Of a stretch of DNA of 7,005 bases, positions 1 through 6,204 are shown in pieces. The translations under genes were made by a program, and so were the position numbers. Within the stretch, counting starts at the first letter, position 1. Every line of letters begins with the position of its first letter. The notes below the pieces were generated by a model. That model was not told the origin of the DNA. It saw only the letters and a list, made by a program, of their open reading frames with translations, and made no database searches. Origin of the DNA: Candidatus Aminicenantota bacterium (GTDB lineage Bacteria > Acidobacteriota > Aminicenantia > Aminicenantales > Aminicenantaceae). Location: positions 1 through 7,005 of the forward strand of contig DAOUSP010000064.1 in assembly GCA_030627155.1 (NCBI GenBank), given 5' to 3'.

Positions 1-1716
1 ACACCTGTAGACAGTGAAGGTAAATTCATTCCCCAGGTGGAACGGTATGCCGGGATGGATGTATTCGATGCCAATGAAGTTATCATGGAAGACATGCGAA
101 GGCAAGGGATGCTTCTGAAGTCAGATGAAATCACCCATTCGTATCCTCATTGCTGGCGCTGTAAAAACCCTGTGATTTTTAGGGCCACATCACAGTGGTT
201 TATTTCAATGGACAAAAATGATTTGAGGGGAAAAGTTTTAGAAGAAATAAAAAAAGCATGCTGGATACCCTCTTGGGGCGAAGAAAGAATTGCCAACATG
301 ATGGTCGCCAGGCCTGATTGGTGTATATCGAGGCAAAGAACTTGGGGTGTGCCTATTCCTGCGTTTTATTGTCATGAGTGTGGTTCGATTATTGCTAATG
401 AGAAGATTGTCCTCTGGGTTGCTGACATATTCTCAAAAGAAGGTGCCAATGCATGGTTTACAAAGTCTCCTGAAAGTCTCTTACCTCCAGGAACAAAATG
501 TCATGATTGTGGCTCTAAAACATTTAACAAAGAAAATAACATCCTTGATGTCTGGTTCGAATCAGGAGCAAGCCATAATGTTTTAGGTAAAAGAACAGAT
601 TTGCCTTGGCCTGCCGATATTTATATTGAAGGTCATGACCAGTACAGAGGCTGGTTCAACAGCTCTCTGATTGTTGGAGTAGCAGCAAAGAATGCCTCTC
701 CCTACAAGACTGTTATCACTCATGGGTTTGTCCTTGATGAGCAGGGAAGAGCAATGTCAAAATCATTGGGAAATTATATTGAACCCAATGAAATCATTGA
801 TGAAAATGGAGCCGAGATACTGCGGCTTTGGGTAGCAATGTTGGATTACAAAGAGGATATACGCTTGGGGAAAGAAACACTCCAGCGGCTGGTGGAGGCG
901 TACCGTAAAATCCGTAACACATGGCGCTTTATTCTTGGGAACCTCTTTGATTTTTTGCCTGATAAAGACATAGTTTCAAATGAACAAATGGAGCCATTAG
1001 ACCGCTGGATTTTGGAAAAATGTGCCCAGGTTACTGAAAAAGTGCTTAAAGCTTATGATAATTATGAATACCATGTTGTATTTCACTCGATTTACAATTT
1101 CTTTACAGTAGACCTGAGCTCCTTCTATCTGGATGTATGTAAGGATAGACTGTATTGTTCTGGGAAAGTATCACAAATAAGAAGGTCGGCGCAGACAACT
1201 CTATTTTATCTTTTAAAGAATAGTTTGATTTTAATGGCTCCAATATTGCCTTTTACTACAGAAGAAGCTTGGATTGAGATGCCAGATTTTCAAGGAAAGT
1301 GCGAATCGGTTCATCTTGAACTCTTCCCTTCTTTCAAAGAAGGACGTCTTGAACCAGAGCTTATTGAAGACTGGGAAAAATTGATTATAATCAGGGATGA
1401 AATTTTAAAAGCATTAGAAGTAGCCAGGGAAAACAAAGAAATAGGAAATTCTCTTGAAGCAAAAGTCCTCATCAGAACCCCTTCTTCATATGAGGAACTT
1501 TTAAAAAAATATGAACCAATCCTGGCTTCGCTCTTTATTACATCTGAAGTTTCTATTGAGCCGTATGAAGGTGAGGAATTAAAGGTGGAAATCAACAAGG
1601 CCGCAGAAAAGAAATGTTTGAGATGCTGGAATTTTTCTCCTTATGTAGGGACAAATACTGAATATCCTAATTTCTGCAAACGCTGCGAGGAAGTATTGAA
1701 GGCAATCAACCAATGA
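1..1716 (+). CDS. ileS: Isoleucyl-tRNA synthetase, C-terminal ~571 residues (5'-truncated by window edge)
   Basis: Class I aminoacyl-tRNA synthetase that charges tRNA-Ile with isoleucine in the cytoplasm. The reading frame is open from base 1, so the gene begins upstream; the GTG at 37 lies inside conserved sequence and is not the start. The missing N-terminus would hold the HIGH motif and most of the editing domain. Counting from base 1, visible signatures are a CxxC at residues 51-54 (HCWRC), a second CxxC pair at 124-127 and 167-170 (zinc-knuckle cysteines of the connective peptide region), DVWFESGASH, GHDQYRGWFNSS, and the KMSKS loop as AMSKSLGN starting at residue 251 (bases 751-765). 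An anticodon-binding helical region follows. A C-terminal zinc finger has Cys539, Cys542, Cys559 and Cys562. This finger marks the common bacterial IleRS form rather than the eukaryote-like, mupirocin-resistant form. The stop overlaps the lspA start by 4 bp (ATGA), indicating cotranscription. Identity is very secure. Confidence 0.98.
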   Translation, partial: TPVDSEGKFIPQVERYAGMDVFDANEVIMEDMRRQGMLLKSDEITHSYPHCWRCKNPVIFRATSQWFISMDKNDLRGKVLEEIKKACWIPSWGEERIANMMVARPDWCISRQRTWGVPIPAFYCHECGSIIANEKIVLWVADIFSKEGANAWFTKSPESLLPPGTKCHDCGSKTFNKENNILDVWFESGASHNVLGKRTDLPWPADIYIEGHDQYRGWFNSSLIVGVAAKNASPYKTVITHGFVLDEQGRAMSKSLGNYIEPNEIIDENGAEILRLWVAMLDYKEDIRLGKETLQRLVEAYRKIRNTWRFILGNLFDFLPDKDIVSNEQMEPLDRWILEKCAQVTEKVLKAYDNYEYHVVFHSIYNFFTVDLSSFYLDVCKDRLYCSGKVSQIRRSAQTTLFYLLKNSLILMAPILPFTTEEAWIEMPDFQGKCESVHLELFPSFKEGRLEPELIEDWEKLIIIRDEILKALEVARENKEIGNSLEAKVLIRTPSSYEELLKKYEPILASLFITSEVSIEPYEGEELKVEINKAAEKKCLRCWNFSPYVGTNTEYPNFCKRCEEVLKAINQ

Positions 1717-2207
1717 AACGCCAATCTTTATACTTTATATTGATTCTTTCTTTGTTTTGTCTTGACCAATTGACAAAGAATATTATTGCAAGTTCCATTA
1801 GACTAAACTCCTATGTGCGTATTATTCCAGGTTTCTTTAACATTACACATATTCAAAACAAAGGCGCTATTTTCGGGTTTTTTTCCCAAGCTGAAAACCC
1901 TGCAGTTCATATTCTTCTGCCGATCGCATCGGTTGCAGCATTCGGCTTTGTGATCTATTATTTTTTAAATACGCCTCTGTCAGAAAAACTTCTGAAGTTT
2001 TCACTTACGCTTATTCTTGCTGGAGCGCTTGGAAATTTGTCGGATAGAATAATAAGAGGATACGTGATAGATTTCTTGGATTTTTACATAAAAGGATCGC
2101 ATTGGCCAAATTTCAATTTAGCAGATTCATGTATCACTATCGGCGCAATAATTCTGTGTTATATTTTCTTTTTCAAAGGGAGTAAAAAATGTTGCCAGTC
2201 ATCTTGA
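1713..2207 (+). CDS. lspA: Lipoprotein signal peptidase (signal peptidase II)
   Basis: Inner-membrane aspartyl protease that cuts the signal peptide from prolipoproteins just before the lipid-modified cysteine, after Lgt has acted. At 164 residues it has the usual family length. Four membrane helices are visible at about 5-21, 64-84, 92-108 and 134-155. Family motifs are LDQLTK (Asp18-Lys22), NKGAIFGF (49-56), GNLSDRIIRGYVIDF with Asp120, and FNLADS with Asp138; Asp120 and Asp138 are the expected catalytic pair. The ATG lies within the ileS stop (ATGA), with a modest GAAGG about 10 bases upstream, so coupling to ileS translation is likely. The 3' end overlaps lgt by 19 bp, and the overlap encodes the end of an unusual Cys-Cys tail (KKCCQSS). 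ileS-lspA adjacency is common in bacteria. Family and function are secure. Confidence 0.97.
   Translation: MKRQSLYFILILSLFCLDQLTKNIIASSIRLNSYVRIIPGFFNITHIQNKGAIFGFFSQAENPAVHILLPIASVAAFGFVIYYFLNTPLSEKLLKFSLTLILAGALGNLSDRIIRGYVIDFLDFYIKGSHWPNFNLADSCITIGAIILCYIFFFKGSKKCCQSS
2176..2182 (+). promoter_or_regulatory. Shine-Dalgarno for lgt inside lspA
   Basis: AAGGGAG lies six bases before the ATG at 2189, inside the last codons of lspA. It supports this ATG as the lgt start and therefore a true 19-bp gene overlap. Confidence 0.7.
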
Positions 2208-2986
2208 AAATTGGGCCACTTGCTATTCATACATATGGTTTCATGCTGGCTTTAGGGGTGGCGTTTGGCATTTGGTTTCTCTTTGTTCAAGCAAAAAAGT
2301 TTACTCTTGATGCATCCCGCATCATCGATATGGCTTTTTTTACAATCATTATTTCTTTAGTCGGAGCAAAGGCAGTCCTTTTTTTTGGAAGTTATTCCTA
2401 TTATATGGAAAATCCTGGGGAACTCCTGAGTTTAGCTCGCTCTGGCGGAGTTTTTCAGGGAGGGTTAGCATGCGGGGTTATTTTTGCTCTATGGTATATG
2501 CATAAGCATAAAATCCCAACCTGGAAAGTGGCTGATATCGCAGGGCCAGCAATTGCTTTAGGTCATGGATTTGGCCGAATTGGCTGCTTCAGTGCAGGAT
2601 GTTGTTTTGGCCGTGAATGTACTGTTCCATGGGGTGTTACGTTTCACAGTGAATATGCACATAATTTAACAGGCATACCTGTTGGAATTTTACTTCATCC
2701 GGTGCAAATTTATGAGTCGTTCCTGAATTTTTTAAATTTTTTTATTCTTTTCATAATCTTGAGAAAGAAGAAATTTGATGGGCAGGTCTTTTCTTTATAT
2801 ATAATCAATTATTCTATCATAAGGTTTTTTACGGAATTTTACAGGGGAGACCATGCATATAACACATATTTGATTCATGGGGCATCGCCGTATTTGAGAA
2901 TGTCATTTCCCCAGGTATTCTGCATAGTTGGAATAATATGCGGATTTGCTTTGTACTTTATTTTTAAAAAAAGAAACCGTGCCTAA
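2189..2986 (+). CDS. lgt: Prolipoprotein diacylglyceryl transferase
   Basis: Inner-membrane enzyme that transfers diacylglycerol from phosphatidylglycerol to the lipobox cysteine of prolipoproteins, the step before LspA cleavage. The 265-residue product is highly hydrophobic, with about seven membrane segments. The Lgt signature is GRIGCFSAGCCFG at 129-141, with Arg130 matching E. coli Arg143. HPVQIYE is at 170-176. The YSIIRFFTEFYRGD block (208-221) places Tyr208 and Arg212 opposite E. coli Tyr235 and Arg239. Two departures from E. coli stand out: Gln90 in RSGGVFQGG replaces His103 of GGMSFHGG, and Cys133 replaces Asn146. The Cys-rich GRIGCF..GCCFG version is, from memory, common in several non-enteric lineages, so the enzyme is probably active. 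It starts within lspA and ends just inside rluD. Lgt and LspA encoded together form a lipoprotein-processing pair; Lnt is not in the window. Confidence 0.96.
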   Translation: MLPVILKIGPLAIHTYGFMLALGVAFGIWFLFVQAKKFTLDASRIIDMAFFTIIISLVGAKAVLFFGSYSYYMENPGELLSLARSGGVFQGGLACGVIFALWYMHKHKIPTWKVADIAGPAIALGHGFGRIGCFSAGCCFGRECTVPWGVTFHSEYAHNLTGIPVGILLHPVQIYESFLNFLNFFILFIILRKKKFDGQVFSLYIINYSIIRFFTEFYRGDHAYNTYLIHGASPYLRMSFPQVFCIVGIICGFALYFIFKKRNRA

Positions 2987-3893
2987 AAAAGAATTCCTGA
3001 TAACAAAAGAATATGGAATTAACCAGCGGCTTGATAGCTTTTTAGCAGAGCATATTTCAGAAATTAGCCGTTCCCAGATTCAAAAACTTGTCGAAAAACA
3101 GAAAGTACAAGTTAATAAGGATATCAAAAAGCCGAGCTACAAGCTAAGAGAAGGAGATAGAGTCATTGTAGAATACATGGATTTGGAACCTGAAAAAATC
3201 ATTCCTAAAAACATCCCTTTACATTGTTACTTTTATGATTCACATGTGGCAGTAATTGAAAAGCCATCCGGAATACCAGTGCACCCTGGCGCAAAGCAAA
3301 CAACACATACGCTGGTTCATGTGCTGTTATATAAACTTCCAGACCTGAAAGGAGTTGGGCCTGAGGACAGACCAGGGATTGTTCATCGCCTTGACAAAGA
3401 TACATCAGGGCTGCTTGTTGTAGCAAGGACGAACAAGGCGTATAAAGAGCTTCAGAAGCAATTTAAAAAAAGAGAGGTCGAAAAAGAATACTATGGTCTT
3501 GTCTGGGGAAAAATATCCAAGGAATCAGGGCAAATAAGTTGGGCAATAGGCCGTCACGTAAAGCATGGAGAAAGGGTTTCAGTTAAGACAAGAAAACCAA
3601 GAGAGGCCATAACACTTTATTCTGTTTCGAAAAGGTATAAGGATTTTACTCTACTTGCAATAAAGCCAATCACAGGAAGAACTCATCAGATTCGAGTCCA
3701 CTTAGCCGCAGCAGGCCATCCAATTGTCGGGGACAGGCTTTATGGCAGGCGTAAAGAGGATGCAGGTTGTCCACGGATGTTTCTTCATGCTTATCGACTC
3801 AGTTTTTTTCACCCAGAGACAAAAGAAAAGTTAGAATTTATCTCACCTCTTCCTAAAGATTTAAAGGGATATTTGGAACAATTGAGTAAGTAG
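2979..3893 (+). CDS. rluD: RluA/RluD-family 23S rRNA pseudouridine synthase
   Basis: Isomerises specific uridines to pseudouridine in rRNA; the RluD type normally modifies helix 69 of 23S rRNA (E. coli 1911/1915/1917). An N-terminal S4 RNA-binding domain (about residues 14-70, RLDSFLAEH and SRSQIQKLVEKQKVQVN) is followed by the catalytic domain. That domain has GIVHRLDKDTSGLL with catalytic Asp139 and GRTHQIRVHLAAAGHP from 233. I chose the GTG at 2979 (304 residues, 8-bp overlap with lgt) because the product then begins just before the S4 domain, as in the family. A TTG at 2946 would add 11 residues that only echo the lgt 3' end. Neither start has a good Shine-Dalgarno, so reinitiation after lgt is plausible. 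Exact site specificity among RluA, RluC and RluD cannot be proven, but S4 domain plus length favour RluD-like. It is the last gene of the ileS cluster. Confidence 0.93.
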   Translation: MPKKEFLITKEYGINQRLDSFLAEHISEISRSQIQKLVEKQKVQVNKDIKKPSYKLREGDRVIVEYMDLEPEKIIPKNIPLHCYFYDSHVAVIEKPSGIPVHPGAKQTTHTLVHVLLYKLPDLKGVGPEDRPGIVHRLDKDTSGLLVVARTNKAYKELQKQFKKREVEKEYYGLVWGKISKESGQISWAIGRHVKHGERVSVKTRKPREAITLYSVSKRYKDFTLLAIKPITGRTHQIRVHLAAAGHPIVGDRLYGRRKEDAGCPRMFLHAYRLSFFHPETKEKLEFISPLPKDLKGYLEQLSK

Positions 3894-3905
3894 GTGTTTT
3901 TTGTC

Positions 3906-3938
3906 TTGAGTCCAAAGGATTTTTTAGTGTATTATAAT
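3906..3938 (+). promoter_or_regulatory. Candidate sigma-70-type promoter for the EF-G gene
   Basis: A perfect TATAAT occupies 3933-3938 in the 120-bp gap after rluD. The best -35-like element is TTGAGT at 3906-3911, but the 21-bp spacing is too long for an ideal promoter, and at 16-18 bp spacing there is no good -35. Transcription would start near 3945. The -10 is convincing and the -35 is not; an activator might compensate. No terminator hairpin is visible between rluD and this site, so read-through from the upstream cluster is also possible. Confidence 0.45.
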
Positions 3939-3959
3939 CCGTACTTATTTCTCTACGGA
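3938..3959. repeat. 6-bp inverted repeat at the predicted transcription start
   Basis: TCCGTA (3938-3943) and TACGGA (3954-3959) are perfect inverted copies separated by 10 bases. The repeat begins on the last base of the TATAAT and covers the expected start point. This suits an operator half-site pair or a small leader hairpin, but six base pairs can arise by chance. Confidence 0.4.
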
Positions 3960-4003
3960 AGTGAGGCACATAAGTTTATTGTAAAAAGAAATTAGTATTT
4001 CAA

Positions 4004-4009
4004 TGGAGG
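4004..4009 (+). promoter_or_regulatory. Strong Shine-Dalgarno for the EF-G gene
   Basis: TGGAGG precedes two consecutive ATG codons, at 4014 and 4017. The gap is 4 bases to the first and 7 to the second, so the second ATG has the more usual spacing and may be the main start; the products differ by one Met only. Confidence 0.75.
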
Positions 4010-4013
4010 CTTT

Positions 4014-6104
4014 ATGATGAAAGATTATCCTGTAGATAAAATCAGAAATGTTGCTCTAATTGGACATGGATCATCTGGAAAAACTTCTCTTGCTTCAACT
4101 TTTCTTTTTGATGCTGAAGCTACAACAAGATTTACAAAAGTGGATAAAGGAAACACAATTACAGATTATGATCCTGATGAGATTGAAAGGAAAATTTCAA
4201 TCCAGTCAGCTACCTGTCATTTGGAGTGGAAAGGCCATAGAGTAACTCTTGTGGACTGTCCGGGATACACAAATTTTCTCTGGGATACCCGGGCGAGTTT
4301 AAGAGCTGTGGATGCAGGAGCAATGCTTGTGTGCAGTGTTGCTGGTGTGGAGGTTGGGACAGAAAAGGTTTGGGAAATACTTGAGGAATTTAATCTTCCT
4401 CGAATAATAATTATAAATAAACTTGATAGAGAAAATGCAAACTTCGCTCAAGCAATTGAATCAATTAATCAATCGTTTGGACGGCAGGCTGTTCCTGTTC
4501 AAATCCCTATTGGAGAAGAAAAGGATTTTTCTGGCGTTGTAGATTTGGTATTAAAAAAAGCTTATTTTTTTGAAAAAAACGAAAGCGGGAAGTTTAAAGA
4601 AGGAAACATCCCGGATGCCTTGAAGGATGAGGTAGAGAAAAAATTTGAAGAACTCTCTGAAATGATAGCAGAAAATGATGAGCAACTGATGGAAAAATAT
4701 TTTGAAAATGGCTTTCTTTCTCAAGAAGAACTTATACGCGGGATGCAAAAAAGTATTCTTAATAGGCAATTCTTTCCTATCTTTATAACTTCGGCATTGT
4801 TAAATATCGGCGTTCAGCATGTTTTAGATGGCATAATCCAGTTCTTGCCCTCTCCAGCTCAGAGGACAGAAATCCCAACAGAGGAAGGGATTGTCAAGCC
4901 ATTGTTGGACGAGCCCTATTCAGCGTTTATCTTTAAAACTCTTTCAGATCCTTATACAGGAAGAATTTCTATAATGCGCATTTTTTCAGGTAAAACAAGC
5001 CCAGACGCAACTGTCAAAAATTCCACAAAAGAAACCGATGAGAAGCTTGGTGGATTGTTTTTTCTACAAGGAAAAGAGCAGGTTCCTGTTGGACAGGCCA
5101 AGGCAGGCGATATTGTGGCAACAGCAAAATTGAAGAACACCTCAACAGGAGATACTCTTTGTGATAAAGGAGCTTCAACAAGATTTCATAAGATTAAATT
5201 CCCAGAGCCCTCTATTTCATTTGCCATTGCTCCGAAAACGAGAGCAGATGAGGACAGGATTTCACAGGCAATTCATCGGATTACAGAAGAAGATCCAACA
5301 GCACGTATCGAGAGAGACCCAGAAACCAATGAATTGATTATATCAGGAAATGGACAGTTGCATGTGGAGATTATTACAGAACGTTTGAGGAAGCGCTTTA
5401 ATGTAAATGTGGACCTAAAGCCTCCTAGAATCTCATACAAGGAAACCATCAAAGGAAAGGCAGATGTTCAGGGTAAATACAAGAAACAGACCGGAGGACG
5501 AGGACAATATGGTGATGTGAAAATTAAGATGGAACCTTTGCCCCGAGGAAAGGATTTTGAATTTGAGGATAAAATTTTCGGAGGAGCTATTCCCAGGAAT
5601 TATATTCCTTCTATTGAAAAGGGGATTCAGGAAGCCCGGAAAAAAGGTGTCGTTTCAGGATATCCAGTTGTTGACTTTAAAGTGATTTTGTATGATGGTT
5701 CATATCATGATGTTGATTCTTCTGATATCGCATTTAAAATTGCTGCATCTATGGCATTTAAGAAAGCCATGAAGGCTGCCAAGCCAACAATACTTGAACC
5801 GATAATGAATGTGGAAGTATATACCCCTGAGGCATATATGGGGGATATTATAGGAACCCTTAACGGAAGGCGGGGAAAGGTTCAGGGCATGGAGCAAAAA
5901 GGAAGTCTTCATCTAATCAAAGCCCAGGTTCCTATGGCAGAGATGTTGGATTTTGAGCCAACACTTACATCAATAACAGGTGGCAGAGGATCGTTCATAA
6001 TGGAATTTTCGCACTATGAGGAAGTTCCTAATCAACAGCAGAAGAAAATTATTGAGGGTGCCATAAAAGAAGGCAGGATTAAACCCGAAGAAGACGAAAA
6101 GTAA
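4014..6104 (+). CDS. fusA: Elongation factor G paralogue (EF-G2-type translational GTPase)
   Basis: Cytoplasmic translational GTPase of the EF-G family, presumably acting on the ribosome in translocation or recycling. The 696-residue length matches full EF-G with domains I-V. GTPase motifs are G1 GHGSSGKT (17-24), a switch I block ERKISI (58-63), G3 DCPGY (81-85), G4 NKLD (135-138) and G5 near SAL (260-262). Domain IV carries GGRGQYGDVKIKMEP and YDGSYHDVDSSD, with the tip loop intact. Domain V has GDIIGTLNGRRG (610-621). Canonical EF-G has AHIDAGKTT, RGITI and DTPGH. The G[HS]xxSGKT plus PGY pattern instead marks the EF-G2 branch known from Thermus and many other bacteria, so this is probably a second EF-G (fusA2) rather than the str-operon copy. 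The absence of rpsL, rpsG and tuf neighbours agrees. It seems to have its own promoter. Family certain; specific physiological role unknown. Confidence 0.93.
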   Translation: MMKDYPVDKIRNVALIGHGSSGKTSLASTFLFDAEATTRFTKVDKGNTITDYDPDEIERKISIQSATCHLEWKGHRVTLVDCPGYTNFLWDTRASLRAVDAGAMLVCSVAGVEVGTEKVWEILEEFNLPRIIIINKLDRENANFAQAIESINQSFGRQAVPVQIPIGEEKDFSGVVDLVLKKAYFFEKNESGKFKEGNIPDALKDEVEKKFEELSEMIAENDEQLMEKYFENGFLSQEELIRGMQKSILNRQFFPIFITSALLNIGVQHVLDGIIQFLPSPAQRTEIPTEEGIVKPLLDEPYSAFIFKTLSDPYTGRISIMRIFSGKTSPDATVKNSTKETDEKLGGLFFLQGKEQVPVGQAKAGDIVATAKLKNTSTGDTLCDKGASTRFHKIKFPEPSISFAIAPKTRADEDRISQAIHRITEEDPTARIERDPETNELIISGNGQLHVEIITERLRKRFNVNVDLKPPRISYKETIKGKADVQGKYKKQTGGRGQYGDVKIKMEPLPRGKDFEFEDKIFGGAIPRNYIPSIEKGIQEARKKGVVSGYPVVDFKVILYDGSYHDVDSSDIAFKIAASMAFKKAMKAAKPTILEPIMNVEVYTPEAYMGDIIGTLNGRRGKVQGMEQKGSLHLIKAQVPMAEMLDFEPTLTSITGGRGSFIMEFSHYEEVPNQQQKKIIEGAIKEGRIKPEEDEK

Positions 6105-6165
6105 GTACATTTTATAAAGCTTGCCTTTAGCATAAAAGATATCGCATTCTTATTAATTTTCTTGT

Positions 6166-6191
6166 TAATTCAATTTTTTTTAATTGAGTTA
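6166..6191. repeat. AT-rich palindrome upstream of the DUF4405 gene
   Basis: TAATTCAATT (6166-6175) and AATTGAGTTA (6182-6191) form a 10-bp stem with one G-U wobble around a loop of six T residues. It ends three bases before the GGAG ribosome-binding site. With one GC pair plus one G-U, and the T run in the loop rather than after the stem, it is not a normal intrinsic terminator. An operator or a 5'-leader hairpin near the ribosome-binding site is possible. The rest of the 6105-6204 gap holds no clear promoter. Confidence 0.5.
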
Positions 6192-6194
6192 CAT

Positions 6195-6198
6195 GGAG
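6195..6198 (+). promoter_or_regulatory. Shine-Dalgarno for the DUF4405 gene
   Basis: GGAG lies six bases before the ATG at 6205 and fixes this start. It sits immediately after the palindrome ending at 6191, so a hairpin there could affect ribosome access. Confidence 0.65.
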
Positions 6199-6204
6199 TC
6201 ATAG

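Noticed and set aside
37..39. GTG at 37 as the start of the synthetase
   Set aside because: The same frame is open to base 1 and encodes typical IleRS sequence (TPVDSEGKFIPQ) upstream, so the gene is simply cut by the window edge.
1311..1598. Minus-strand open frame of 95 codons opposite ileS
   Set aside because: It lies entirely over conserved IleRS sequence and its product resembles no protein family I know; a shadow of the real gene.
2190..2204. Cys-Cys tail of LspA (KKCCQSS) as a metal or lipid attachment site
   Set aside because: These codons are read in another frame as the start of lgt, so the residues are probably a by-product of the overlap.
3205..3426. Minus-strand open frame of 73 codons opposite rluD
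   Set aside because: It covers the catalytic region of the pseudouridine synthase and lacks a ribosome-binding site or recognisable motif.
6115..6129. TAAAG-N5-CTTTA inverted repeat after the EF-G gene as a terminator
   Set aside because: The stem is five mostly A-T pairs and no T run follows, so it has no terminator form.
6166..6191. AT-rich palindrome as intrinsic terminator of the EF-G gene
   Set aside because: The stem is almost all A-T and the T run is in the loop, not downstream.
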